Part shown: positions 14,701 through 26,700 of the stretch, one piece after another
Numbering within the stretch: the first letter of the stretch is position 1
How the letters are laid out: every line of letters starts with the position of its first letter
Assembly: GCA_012064415.1 (NCBI GenBank)
Contig: SSNU01000041.1
Location: forward strand, 394,795 to 431,078
DNA length: 36,284 nt
Reading direction: 5' to 3'
From: Gyrodactylus bullatarudis
Taxonomy: Eukaryota; Platyhelminthes; Monogenea; Gyrodactylidea; Gyrodactylidae
Translations under genes and position numbers: made by a program
The notes under the pieces: generated by a model
Told to the model about the DNA's origin: nothing
Databases searched by the model: none
What the model saw: the letters and a program-made list of their open reading frames with translations, nothing else

Positions 14701-17700
14701 AAGAAGACAAACATTGGGAAGAGTTCGCAAAGTTATCAGGTGTTACCTATTCCACAGCTTATAAGTGGATTATTTCAGAAAACCCCACACCACAATCAAA
14801 AGGAGGTTCTTTCAACGTAAAGATGAGACCTGTTCACACGGATGCACTTCTTGAAATTGTTGAAAATAATTGCCAGGTGACTCTATCGCAGAATTCTTGG
14901 AGATTAATTATCAGCTCCGTGTCTGCTTCAACACAATTAAGAACAGCTTAGATGGTCATGCATTTTCCTTTTGGAATGAACAACCCTTTAAATAAGGAGA
15001 AGCGAGCGATATATGTCAGAAATTTGCTCCAACAACGGTCACAAGGACGTCACATTGTATGGATCGACGAGACTAACTTCAATCTTTTTTGCAAACGAAC
15101 TGAAGGAAGATCTCGAATAGGTACCAGAGCAACGATTGTCAATGTTAACAGTAAGGGTCAAAATCTCCATTGCATCGGAGCAATTCCATCCAATGAAGTT
15201 ATTGATCTTCAATACAGGAGGGGCTCGTTTAAAACCATTAATTTTCAAGGTTGGCTACGTGAGCTTATTGAAATATGCTGGGATAAATAAATGGTTCCTT
15301 TGACCATTGTTGTTGACAACGCTCCCGCCCATTCCAACAGTGAAGCTGTAGCTGAAGACGCCACAATTGAGATTTTACGTTTAGCTCCCTATTCATTTTT
15401 ACTGAACCCGATTGAACTTGTCTAGATTTTTTTCAAGATTGAAATGAAAAAGCGTTTAGCAGAAGTGAGAAATAAAATTTCGGAGTATGGCAGAGATCAT
15501 CAAAGACAATTAACAATGACCCACAAAGTTCTAAATAACAAACAAGAAACGAAAAATACGGTCACAAGTTGCAGATTTTGAACAGAACATAGAATTTGCC
15601 ACCATATTTCAAATGCCACTTTTGTGCAACTTGTGTTAGTAAAAAAATAAAGACTAAAAAGAGCGTATTCAAATGATGAAGAAGTAAGCTAAGGTTTCCG
15701 AAATTCTCAATGATTATACAAATAACTAATTATGATAAGACTGACACAAATCTAACAAGCGAAATAATTGAGCCAGTAGATGAGAATATCTCTTAATGCT
15801 AAAATTAAAATTGACATTTAAAATATAATATGAGTTTAAAATATTTGATTTTAATTACGCTGAATCTCTGAAATCAAGAAAATTTCATATCAACCAAACA
15901 ATATCCAGATAATAAAGAAGAAAAATTATGAAATTAAACTTATACCCTTTAAAAATGAAGCCTTAATAGGAAAAAACCTAGCTGGATTCAATCTATATTC
16001 TATGAATTAACCACATGCTTTAATTTCGAAATAAAAACACCTCAAGCTAAATTAATTCTTCCTTTATCAAAAAATCAAAGTAAAGAACTCAGCAGCCATA
16101 GATAGCTCTTTAGAGTAGGTCGGAATTTTTTTCAAGCTTTCCCTTTAGTAAATTGAAGATTTTGTCTGATCTGTATCGAAAAAGATTGCACAATTTCAAT
16201 AAAATTTATGAAAAATTTAATTCATTTGGAATAAATCTCAGTTACGTAGGATTCAGTTAATAGAATTCAATAAGATCTAAACTAAAATCCCAGTATTTTG
16301 GCATACATAGAACATAATAACGTCGAAAAGAGTATAAAAAATTTCATTATTTCGATTTTTAAAAAGAAACTCACGTATTATAGAACCTCCTGAATGTTTA
16401 TGTATTGTTAATAATTTTAATTATAAGAAACAAATTGTTGGATATCTTTATCAAGATAGGAGATAAATTTAATCACGAACTAGCTAGAAATTGAGAGAAT
16501 AAATCTCAAAAAATGGGTATCAGGAATATAAGAATACAAAACCAAGAAAAATACGGCATAGTATTTATACAAAGAGAATGTATTAATAGATCATCATCAA
16601 AAGAAATGAATTTTAAAATATTCAAGAAAATAGAAAAATTTTAGAATTTTTTGAAACTACAAAATCAATGAATTCAAGGTCATTATCTCTGATCAGTTCA
16701 TTGTTAGGATAAACTCAGATCAACTATTATGTTGCTATCACTGATGAAATAAATTGATTCTCAGTAAATTTTTCTCTTCTTTTGAATGGTATGCATTTTT
16801 TGTTGATCTGTTCTAAAACATAATTTAATATTTCCTAAAAATAACCCTCTACAATGTAGAGGTTACATACTATGGTATATAATTAATATAAAGCTATTCT
16901 CGATGAATTTGGGAATGATTTTTATGAAAATTTCATTTTTTCATCAAGGAATCAAAATTTCTGAAAGTTTTCTTGGTAACTGATTCAAAATGTTCTCTTT
17001 CTTTAATTTAAGAAAAAAAATTTGGAGACATTTTTAATTCCAAGCTAACGCAATCTTCTCATTTTTCTGAACTTTGAGTTCAAGATTTTTGTTGATCCCA
17101 AGTCTGAGTGGAATCAAACGTTATTAATCATTTTTTCAAAAAAACCCTCCATTTACGTGCGAAAGTCTACTTTCTATTTTTCAATCATTTTTACTGGTTG
17201 GAAATTGATAAACTAGAATGATCCAAGATCAATTCAAAATGACGGGTTTTTTTCAAAAAATTAGTAAGAGTCATTATTTTCCTTGTCTAATAATCCTGAG
17301 AAATAACGTTTGATTCTTCTCAAACTTTCTAACAGAAGTTTAAAAAATTAAAAAATCACTCCAGCTCGAAATATAAAATGTCTTTAACATTTTCTAGAAA
17401 TTTTTTTCATGTAAAAGTGTAAATCAGTTGCCAGAAAATCTTCCGAAAATTTTGAAACCTTGATGAAAACCGTTTTTTTTAAAAACATGATATATCAAAT
17501 TTATCGAGAGCATTTGTAACTGTTGAATATATCTTAGAAAAATTTTAACCTTTGCCAATGAGCAATATAGAATTGTCGATAACTCACTGATCTGGGATAC
17601 TAAATTTTCATAAACTTTACTAACTAGTATGATTATGATGAACAAATTTACAAGATCGAATGAGAATTAGTTTACACTAAACTCTCTAAAAAATGTATGA

Positions 17701-20700
17701 CTGGAAACCCGACGCACAAAATAAAATCAATTGTTTACTCATGAGTATTATAATGAAAATATAATAAATTTATTTGAGATTTGAGAGATTTCAGGGCCGA
17801 AGATGGATTAATTTCTGCCTAAATTTGATGACATTTTTTTGAATTTACACTTTGTAACACTTTCTTCTCAACCTTTTTCCAGAACTTTAGGTCAAGTAAT
17901 AATAAGAAAAGTTTTTTCTTCTCATAGAAGCATAAAAGTTATACCATCAGTTTTCATTCTAAGAAATAAACAGGGGTCTGTAGAATCCTAATTGTATGTT
18001 TCCACAACTTCCTCACAAAACTAAAAACAAGATATACTATCTACAACTAAATAATATTTTTTCTAAAAATTAATTTTGATCACCATAATTACACTAAACT
18101 CTCTAAAAAATGTATGACTGGAAAACCCGACGCACAAATCACAGCTTTGGAAAAAAGTGGTCTCTACAAGATGTGTTTTCATTACGTCATCGTTGTGAAA
18201 AATAAACGGGGATCTATAACTAAATTCTGAATGATATTTCCCAATTTCATTTAAAAACTAAAAATGAAATCATATGAACTTTAAACTCGTCTAGTTTTTA
18301 GGCAGAATTATATTTCTGGCTGAGATTTACGGAGGTGTAACAGTTTTTCATTCTGCATCTGATGGTATAACTTTTATGCTTCTATGAGAAGAAAAAACTT
18401 TTCTTATTATTACTTGACCTAAGGTTCTGGAAAAAGGTTGAGAAGAAAGTGTTACAAAGTGTAAATTCAAAAAAATGTCATCAAATTTAGGCAGAAATTA
18501 ATCCATCTTCGGCCCTGAAATCTCTCAAATCTCAAATAAATCTATTATATTTTCATTATAATACTCATGAGTAAACAATTGATTTTATTTTGTGCGTCGG
18601 GTTTCCAGTCATACATTTTTTAGAGAGTTTAGTATAATTATGGTGATCAAAATTAATTTGATTAGGGCACTTTTTCATATGGGTTTATATATATTCATAA
18701 GCAGAATATGATATGAATCGATTTTTTTGGGTTTGAATTTTAAAAAGTACTCTCTGACGCTAAAATATTTTTCGCAAGGATTACGAAGCCCAATATTTTT
18801 GTATTTATGATCTTTGATAAAATAATTCAAATTTTTGAATGGTTTCAAAATGGTTGAAATACCTTTTGAGACATTACACATTACATTTTAATAAGTAGTT
18901 ATTGTTTTAATAATATTAATCATTCTGCTTTTATCATTGCATAACTTTTATTATAAAATTTACCGTCTAAATGATCTAAAGATATAAGAAAATATTTAGT
19001 GGGAAATATTTCTTCGAAAATTTTGTCTATCAATAGAAATATTCATTTCTTAAAGGATATAGAATAAGGCCGAATATTGAGTAAAAAGGCTTTTATTTAA
19101 CGGGTTCACAGCAGACTCCCACTCCGGCCTGATAAAGTTTTGTATACATGGACTTTATATTTCAATTTGATAAAAATATTTATTATATTATATCTTGTTC
19201 ATTCTTTATTATAGAAGAATATTTTTCGAAATAAACCGAACACTGATAAATTGTAGCTAGGGTTACCTTTTCTATAGCCTGTTCAGCTCTAATTTCTAAA
19301 TTCAATAAAACTCTTAAGCTCATTTGGAGTCATCCTTCTCCTATAATTAGTAAAGGGAGATCTGTTCGGACTCAAAGATAAGCTGTGGAATAAGTAATAT
19401 CTTGGCATATTCTCTCCAGTTCTCACCATTTCTATAAAAATCCTAAAACTTTTTTCTCATATCTCGTTGAGACATAATTAAACCCCCCTTTTCACGGCAT
19501 GCAAAATGAAATAGCAGTTTGTTCTACTCTTTCTCTCAAAATAACATACAAAAAGTAAAAAGCTATGTATCTAATTATACAGCTAAAAAATATTAAAACT
19601 GTTAATATTTTCAATCCTTTTTTTGTCTACACGTACCTTTCACTGTCGTATCTGCAGATATTAATGCATTTAAATATGTAATCTCAAGGTTATTCAACTT
19701 TTAACATTCTAAAAGTTTTATTATCTTACACGAAATCATATCTAGAAATTTGAGATTTAAAACATTTTATTTTATTATTTGAATTATTTTAGAAATATTC
19801 AGATTATAACATACTTTCTGCCACTTTTATTAAATTAATAAAATGATGAGTTTAATATTATTTGAGTGAAAGAAGAGGCGATACACAAATTACAAAAACT
19901 CACTTATATGGAACCCTAATTAAATTCATAATTTATAAGGATATGATGTTGAATAATACAGAAAAATTATTTTTATTGGAACATCTTATTTTTATTGGAA
20001 CACGAGTAATTACTAATTGCCCCCCCCCTAATTAAGTATTATTTATCTCGACCAATCAGAATGCAGCAAGTGATTTCTATACATTTAGGATAGGATAATA
20101 AGTTAGTTTTTGTGAAAATGGGAAAATTCAGGGGAAAATGAGTGCCAAATCGATCTTCAGCACATTTTAAAACCCCTGATCATCATTGGAGAGGAAAAGA
20201 CAACAAATTGGTGAGTATATACGAGAAAATGTATTTGGTAAAATTATGTCAATTACAAAAAGTGAGATAGTTTTTGAAGGAAGAAAGGACAGGAGAAACT
20301 CTTTGAAACTTTGATTGGACACATATAGATATACGATTTGAGCATAAAACCAAAAGCGAATCCCATAAGAATCAACAGAAATAATCACTAAAACTCCGTC
20401 ATTGAAACTTGATCAAACGTTGAGCTGCATAGTTATAAAGTCGAAAATCAAAGACATCGGTGCTCAATCCTGAAAATCTTCCTTCTTTTGAGACTAAATT
20501 AATCCTCATTTGTTGGCTCAAATGGTGGTAATTGATAAATTGGTTGGACTTATTTTTTTCATAATATNNNNNNNNNNNNNNNNNNNNNNNNNNNNNNNNN
20601 NNNNNNNNNNNNNNNNNNNNNNNNNNNNNNNNNNNNNNNNNNNNNNNNNNNNNNNNNNNNNNNNNNNNNNNNNNNNNNNNNNNNNNNNNNNNNNNNNNNN

Positions 20701-23700
20701 NNNNNNNNNNNNNNNNNNNNNNNNNNNNNNNNNNNNNNNNNNNNNNNNNNNNNNNNNNNNNNNNNNNNNNNNNNNNNNNNNNNNNNNNNNNNNNNNNNNN
20801 NNNNNNNNNNNNNNNNNNNNNNNNNNNNNNNNNNNNNNNNNNNNNNNNNNNNNNNNNNNNNNNNNNNNNNNNNNNNNNNNNNNNNNNNNNNNNNNNNNNN
20901 NNNNNNNNNNNNTTTGGTTTTATGCTCAAATCGTATATCTATATGTGTCCAATCAAAGTTTCAAAGAGTTTCTCCTGTCCTTTCTTCCTTCAAAAACTAT
21001 CTCACTTTTTGTAATTGACATAATTTTACCAAATACATTTTCCTACTTATTATCCTATCTAAATGTATAGAAATCACTTGCTGCATTCTGATTGGTCGAG
21101 ATAAATAATACTTAATTAGGGGGGGGGCAATTAGTAATTACTCGTGTTCCAATAAAAATAATTTTTCTGTAATATGAGTTAATGAAATGATATGAGTTAA
21201 AAAAATTGTAAAAAACTGTTGTTTATTTTATTAATTTCTTATTGATGCTATACCCCTTTAACCCTCAAAGTCCAGGAGAATTTATTTATTACCCGCATTC
21301 AATCCTTTGTCGATACCATATTTCGTTAATTCGTCGATTACGAGTCTACAGTTTCTTAACGCAATTATTTTTGTATCAAAAGTTATCGATCGAAAATTGG
21401 GTCATTTTTGATCTAAAAACATGCTATCTTTGTAGACTTAGCAGATACAGTTCAGGTGATTGCATATTTGAATTCTACAATGTAGAATCTACAAGTATCT
21501 ACTACTCAATAAAAGTTTTTTCACATTTTATCTATAACCTTAGAAAAAGTATTATTTAGTTGTAGTTAGTATAGGTTGTTGAAAGTGGGAATGCTGCATT
21601 ATTATTTTGTTTAAATAATCATCATAACCATTGAAACTTTATCAAATAGGGATATAAGATTTTTTTATTTCAACTCACTTAAAAATACTAGAAATATGAG
21701 ATTCAATTATATAAATAACAATACCCAACCTATTACTGCGATATAGATTATAGTTTATCTTATGAAAACTGTATACTATGCCTGTCAATGCTGACCTCCA
21801 ATTGACATGGCATGAGGATAGCCCATATATAAAATTACTTACAAATCGATTCTCTGAAGTTCACTGAAATAAAATTATATTGATGAATATGAGAAAAGCA
21901 TATATTACAAAAAATGAATAAATGTGATTATTTAGCTATATATCTAGTAGAGATAGTTCATAATAATCAAGGTAGCAATTATAATTTAGTTTTATTTCCT
22001 CACTCATAGAGAACAACTCTTGAAAATCAATATACATAATTAGAAAGAGGAAATCTTTTGTTGCATTTTTCTGTTGATTGTTAGTAAAAAAATAATAATA
22101 ATTTTCATCACATAATATTTCTTACTGAGCACCATCCCTTTAAAGATTATAGATTAATCATAATAAATATTTATCAGTAGAAACCTGTTGAATTTCTAAT
22201 TTATTGAACCAAACTTACACAATAATGAAAACACTGAAAAATAATTCATTTTAATAATCATTAAGTTATACATAGTTGAGACTATTACTTTAACAAAAAC
22301 AACTCAGTTTTAATTTTATCTTATTAAAATACGAATTTTCTGATGACTTGACTATTCTTAAATTAGTCATGTCAAATTCAAAATTGATTATCTTATTTGC
22401 TTTATTTCTATCAACCAGATGATCCTATTTTTTCATGATTGATAATCTATATCTCGGCAAATCAACAGAAATTTGATTTAACCCATTTACTATCAAGTTA
22501 TTTTATTTTCATATCAATATAAGAACTCTGCCAAAAGTGTATGAGATTCGAGAAAAATAATAATCAGTTCTTATGTTCCATTTACTTACTTAGTTCCATC
22601 GCTTTTTAAAATTTTGATATTTAAATTCTAAAAAAAACTTACTTCTGGATTAAATACCTGAACATATTTTCGTATTAATATGTTAGTTCAGCTTTCAAAA
22701 CAATGAAAATTAATATCAAAGAGATTAGAGGTCTCACATTCGATTACCACTATTCGAATAGTTATTTTTAATTAATAAATTAGTTTTTAGTTATACGATT
22801 GATGAATTCATGCCAATTTAAAAGAAAGTCTGAAAATCCACTTAAATTTTCCCTGAATTTCTACTTGTTGTTTAAGAACCAGCTGTTCATATTTTAACGG
22901 ATCATCAGTGGTGTCTCTCCAAAATTGATAAGTTCAGATATATTGATTAGATAATAATCCAACATTTTTTTAGCAGTCCAATAGTATTGGATCTTTTTAT
23001 TATTATTTGGTTACAGAGAGGTAAACTTGCATTGTCTGTATGCTCGTGAGTGATAATGATCACTATCACTTACTTAGTAGTTGCGTGGTGGGATTTATTG
23101 AATTTATAAAAACAGAAATGGGTGGAATAATATTCTAGACATATTTCACGTTATCGATTAATGTTGACTCACTTGACAGCATATTGACTATGAATAGACA
23201 AATAGAATATTTCTATTATTATCAGAAATAATATTTTTAAACCATTCTCTTTATCAAAGTTTTAAACGCACTTTCCATCTGATCCCCTATAAGATTATAA
23301 AATATTCAATAAGGTTCTTTCAAATAAATAAATTGATGCTTGGAAAAGTTTGGAAATTAATCCTTACAAATAAAGTCTGTATCTGAAGATAATGTAGAGA
23401 TTAAAAATAACCAAACCTCATTATGAGAATTAAACATACGCTAATCTCCTTTTTGCACTTTAGAAGAGTAAATTCTTATTTTGAGCAGAGATTGAAATTG
23501 ATATGAAATACGATAAATATATAGTAATCAAACTCACTCATAGAAGCTACGTAAACAGTTTTTCATAGAATGTTTGATAATTTGAATTTCGAGACTATTA
23601 TTAATTTCAAGTTTCTAACAAAATTTTCATAAAGAGGCTTAGAAGTGAAAATTCAATATCTAGTAATAAAGCTTTCATTTCACCGGTTTTAATCAGACCA

Positions 23701-26700
23701 TTACACCGGCTAGATATATATAACAGATTATGGATTATATGAATCCTTTGATAGTTTCGATCATTCGAGAGCATAGAATAAAAGGGGTTTCGGGTAAGTT
23801 GTAACTGCCCTTTGACAGTTGCTCACTTGACTTATTTTTATTGCCTCTTTTGCCAATTGCAGGGGCATCAATATTTGGACCACGGAAACTCTTAATTACG
23901 GACTAAGATTTTGTGGGAAACATTGCCGAAATTCTTCAAATACTTTTGATTCTGATTTTAATGAAAAATTCATCATCAGGATTAGGAGACAAGTGAATAG
24001 TTAGTAATAAAGCTTTTATTTCACCGGTTCTCATCAGACTCTTACACTCGCTAGATATTTATACATAATTGGGATCCTCTGAACAATCCCGCAATTGTCT
24101 GACTTTTCATTTTATTCTCAGATGTAATTTTCGCTGGAACAAAAGGAGGTTTAGGTTCAATAATAATTCCAGCTTCTGGTTAGAACTAGCGAAAAACATT
24201 TTTAAATAGCTCTATTGAATTTAATTTTATTTTTAAGCCTGTCTTTGCAAAGAACTGGATTCAACTTTCTAATGAGATGAGATACAGCTTTGTCTAAGGC
24301 TTCTGATTTTATCCTTAGCCGATCCCTAAGGTTGAAATAAGATGCTAAAATTGCTCATATCACCAGTGTGATCTGTAACCCTCGAATGAGAGTATTCAAA
24401 ATTTTGCAAAATTCTTACACTTACATCATAGTGGTCACACAAATACTTTTTAACTAATAGGAAGCAGAGAAGAGACGGGAAGGATTGTATAATTTTTACA
24501 AAGGTATAACTAACTTCTACAGAAATAATATTGACATTTACCTTCTGCTCTTATTTCTGAAAAAATAAGAATCGTAATATTATCAAGAAATTCTATTATT
24601 TAAAATACTGAATAAAATTTCTGGCTTTTAGAAAAATTAATTTGGAAATGAAAATAAATTTTATGAATATATATATATATATAATAGTTTATTTTTCCAA
24701 AAAGTGAAGAAAAAAAAAAAATTTTTCTCACGATGTCAGTGTTAACTTACCTCATGAAACTATAATACACAACAAGATAAAGAAATTCGGTTGATTTTTT
24801 TGAAAATGAAATTGAAAATCTCAATCCATATATATTTCAAGAACGACAAAAAACGAGATTCTCACTCGAAGTTGGTACATCTGATGATTAAATTATGAGT
24901 CAAGTATATTGATATCAGTTTCATACGAAATTTGTCGGCAGTAACTTACATCATCCCGTCAATTCTAAAATATAGGAATTATTTAGCTTTTATGGAACTT
25001 TTAAAAAGATCTGACTTATAACAGATGATCAAAGATTACTTACTGATTTCCATTTCTTTTTATTCAATAAAGAGATTAGAAATAAGTCTTAGATGTTGAA
25101 TAGCTGCACCGGTAATCCCTATGAAACGCGGTTGGAAAAAGAGTGCTTAAGCATAATTAACACACATTGATTTTACGGATCCGGCCTCATAAAACATAAA
25201 ATTCGAGTTCAAATGCGCTTTTGAATGAGACCGAAGGGATTACCTTTATAATGTATAGAAATTGTACCTCGTAAGTTAAGTAGATATAGTAATATTTCTT
25301 CAACAATTTACTATACCAAGTTGGTGACCAGCAAATGATAATCTCAAAAATAGGGGAATTTTTTGTGTAATACTTACATTGTGTAATAGTATTTACTATA
25401 ATATTAAATAAAAATGAGCAATAATTTTTTTGGTGGTTTACCTTAATTGATTGAGGAACTACCTTAAAATCGAATATAGTAATTTTGATGAAATTCGATT
25501 CATTAATACTATTTTTATAGACCATCCAAAATTAATTTTATTTCCTCATAAGAGATAGCCGTACAGAAATCTTAATTTTTAGTTCTTGTATTGGAAGCCT
25601 TGTTCTAGAGAGAAATTCATCAACTAATTTAGAAGTCAATTTATTAAAATAGTAAATTTTAAAATTTTCCTAAATCGACGAATTGTTCTAGTTGTGAATA
25701 AAAATTTTATTTTATTAGTGTTATGATTGTTTTCTTGCTGAGATTCATCAGTATTTTCTGTGCGTTTCAAACACCTTTAAGGGCTTAGGATTTTCAGTAA
25801 ACAGCTAATTCTTATAGAAAATGATACTCTTAAAATTAAGCATCATTCTCAGAGGTTAAATTCTCCTGTTTGATGTGTTCCATTTGATTTTTTCTAAAAT
25901 ATCCTCCCCAGAACAAACTAAAAAGCAAATTTTCCTCAATCGAATGAATATAAATCGAATGGATATTAAAAATTCGAACTAATTTTTTTTTCTGACCAAA
26001 TTCAAATATCCAATAATTCGCATAAAATAAATAATATAAAGTAAAGTATGAAATCATATTAATTACTTTTCATTCAACCTGCAATAAAAATTAATAATAT
26101 GAAATTATAAAAATTAAAAAGTTGTGTTTATTCGTCTCTTAATTTTATTTTTCCACATACCAGAATAACTTATAGCTAGATTGAGAAAAAATATCAGATA
26201 TAAATAATTCGCGAAAATTAAATTTTAGACTTTTGAAGATTATTGTGTATGTTCTATCATTCAAGGTCTTTTTCTATGAATTAAAGATCTGATTTAATAA
26301 GATATGAGCTTGAAGCTCTGTCTTTACTCAGGAAATAATTTTGCTTTATCTTCTAAAGAATAAATTATCGTTCGAATCTTGACCAAGTTTAATCACGTCC
26401 GTATGAGAATCCTTTCAACGCGCAATTATTGAGGAGAAGTGCAATACAAGTGATATGCAACATAATGGGAATTTTTAACTTGAACAGTTTCGTCCATGTT
26501 GTACTTGTAATTCTTCAATTGTAACAATAAACTCATCTGAGTACTTTAGGGTTTTTTAAGTCAAGCACTCTTGGCATGTTAGATTGACAGATAAGGAATG
26601 GCGTGATTGTTTTTGGATGATTTTGCATGCTAAAATTTGAATGGTTTAGACCGAATTCGAATACGTCCAGTCAGAGTTTTAATCACTGCAATCGGCCAAT

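Noticed and set aside
16852..16868. Perfect 7-bp hairpin CCTCTACAATGTAGAGG
   Set aside because: Isolated; a hairpin this short is expected by chance in a window of this size. A similar TCTACA/TGTAGA hairpin near 21477 shares no flanks.
19267..19278. 12-base exon candidate with GTAACC donor
   Set aside because: Contains TAG in phase 2 and has a weak donor.
20399..21070. Two long frames spanning the N run
   Set aside because: Most of each translation is unknown residues from the assembly gap, and the remainder is the inverted-repeat arm.
21242..21559. 105-codon open frame on the plus strand
   Set aside because: No recognisable domain, typical AT-rich chance translation, in an intron of the minus-strand gene.
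23068..23073. ACTTAC (GTAAGT) with no exon
   Set aside because: The nearest plausible acceptor is 61 bases away and not a multiple of three; probably a chance donor.
25244..25267. 24-base exon candidate with GTAATC donor
   Set aside because: Contains TAA in phase 2.
25442..25462. 21-base exon candidate with GTAAAC donor
   Set aside because: Begins with TAG in phase 2; open only in phase 0, which conflicts with all other exons.
25187..25525. 112-codon open frame on the minus strand
   Set aside because: Composition is AT-rich noise and it runs through exon 11 and its splice sites in another frame; no recognisable domain.
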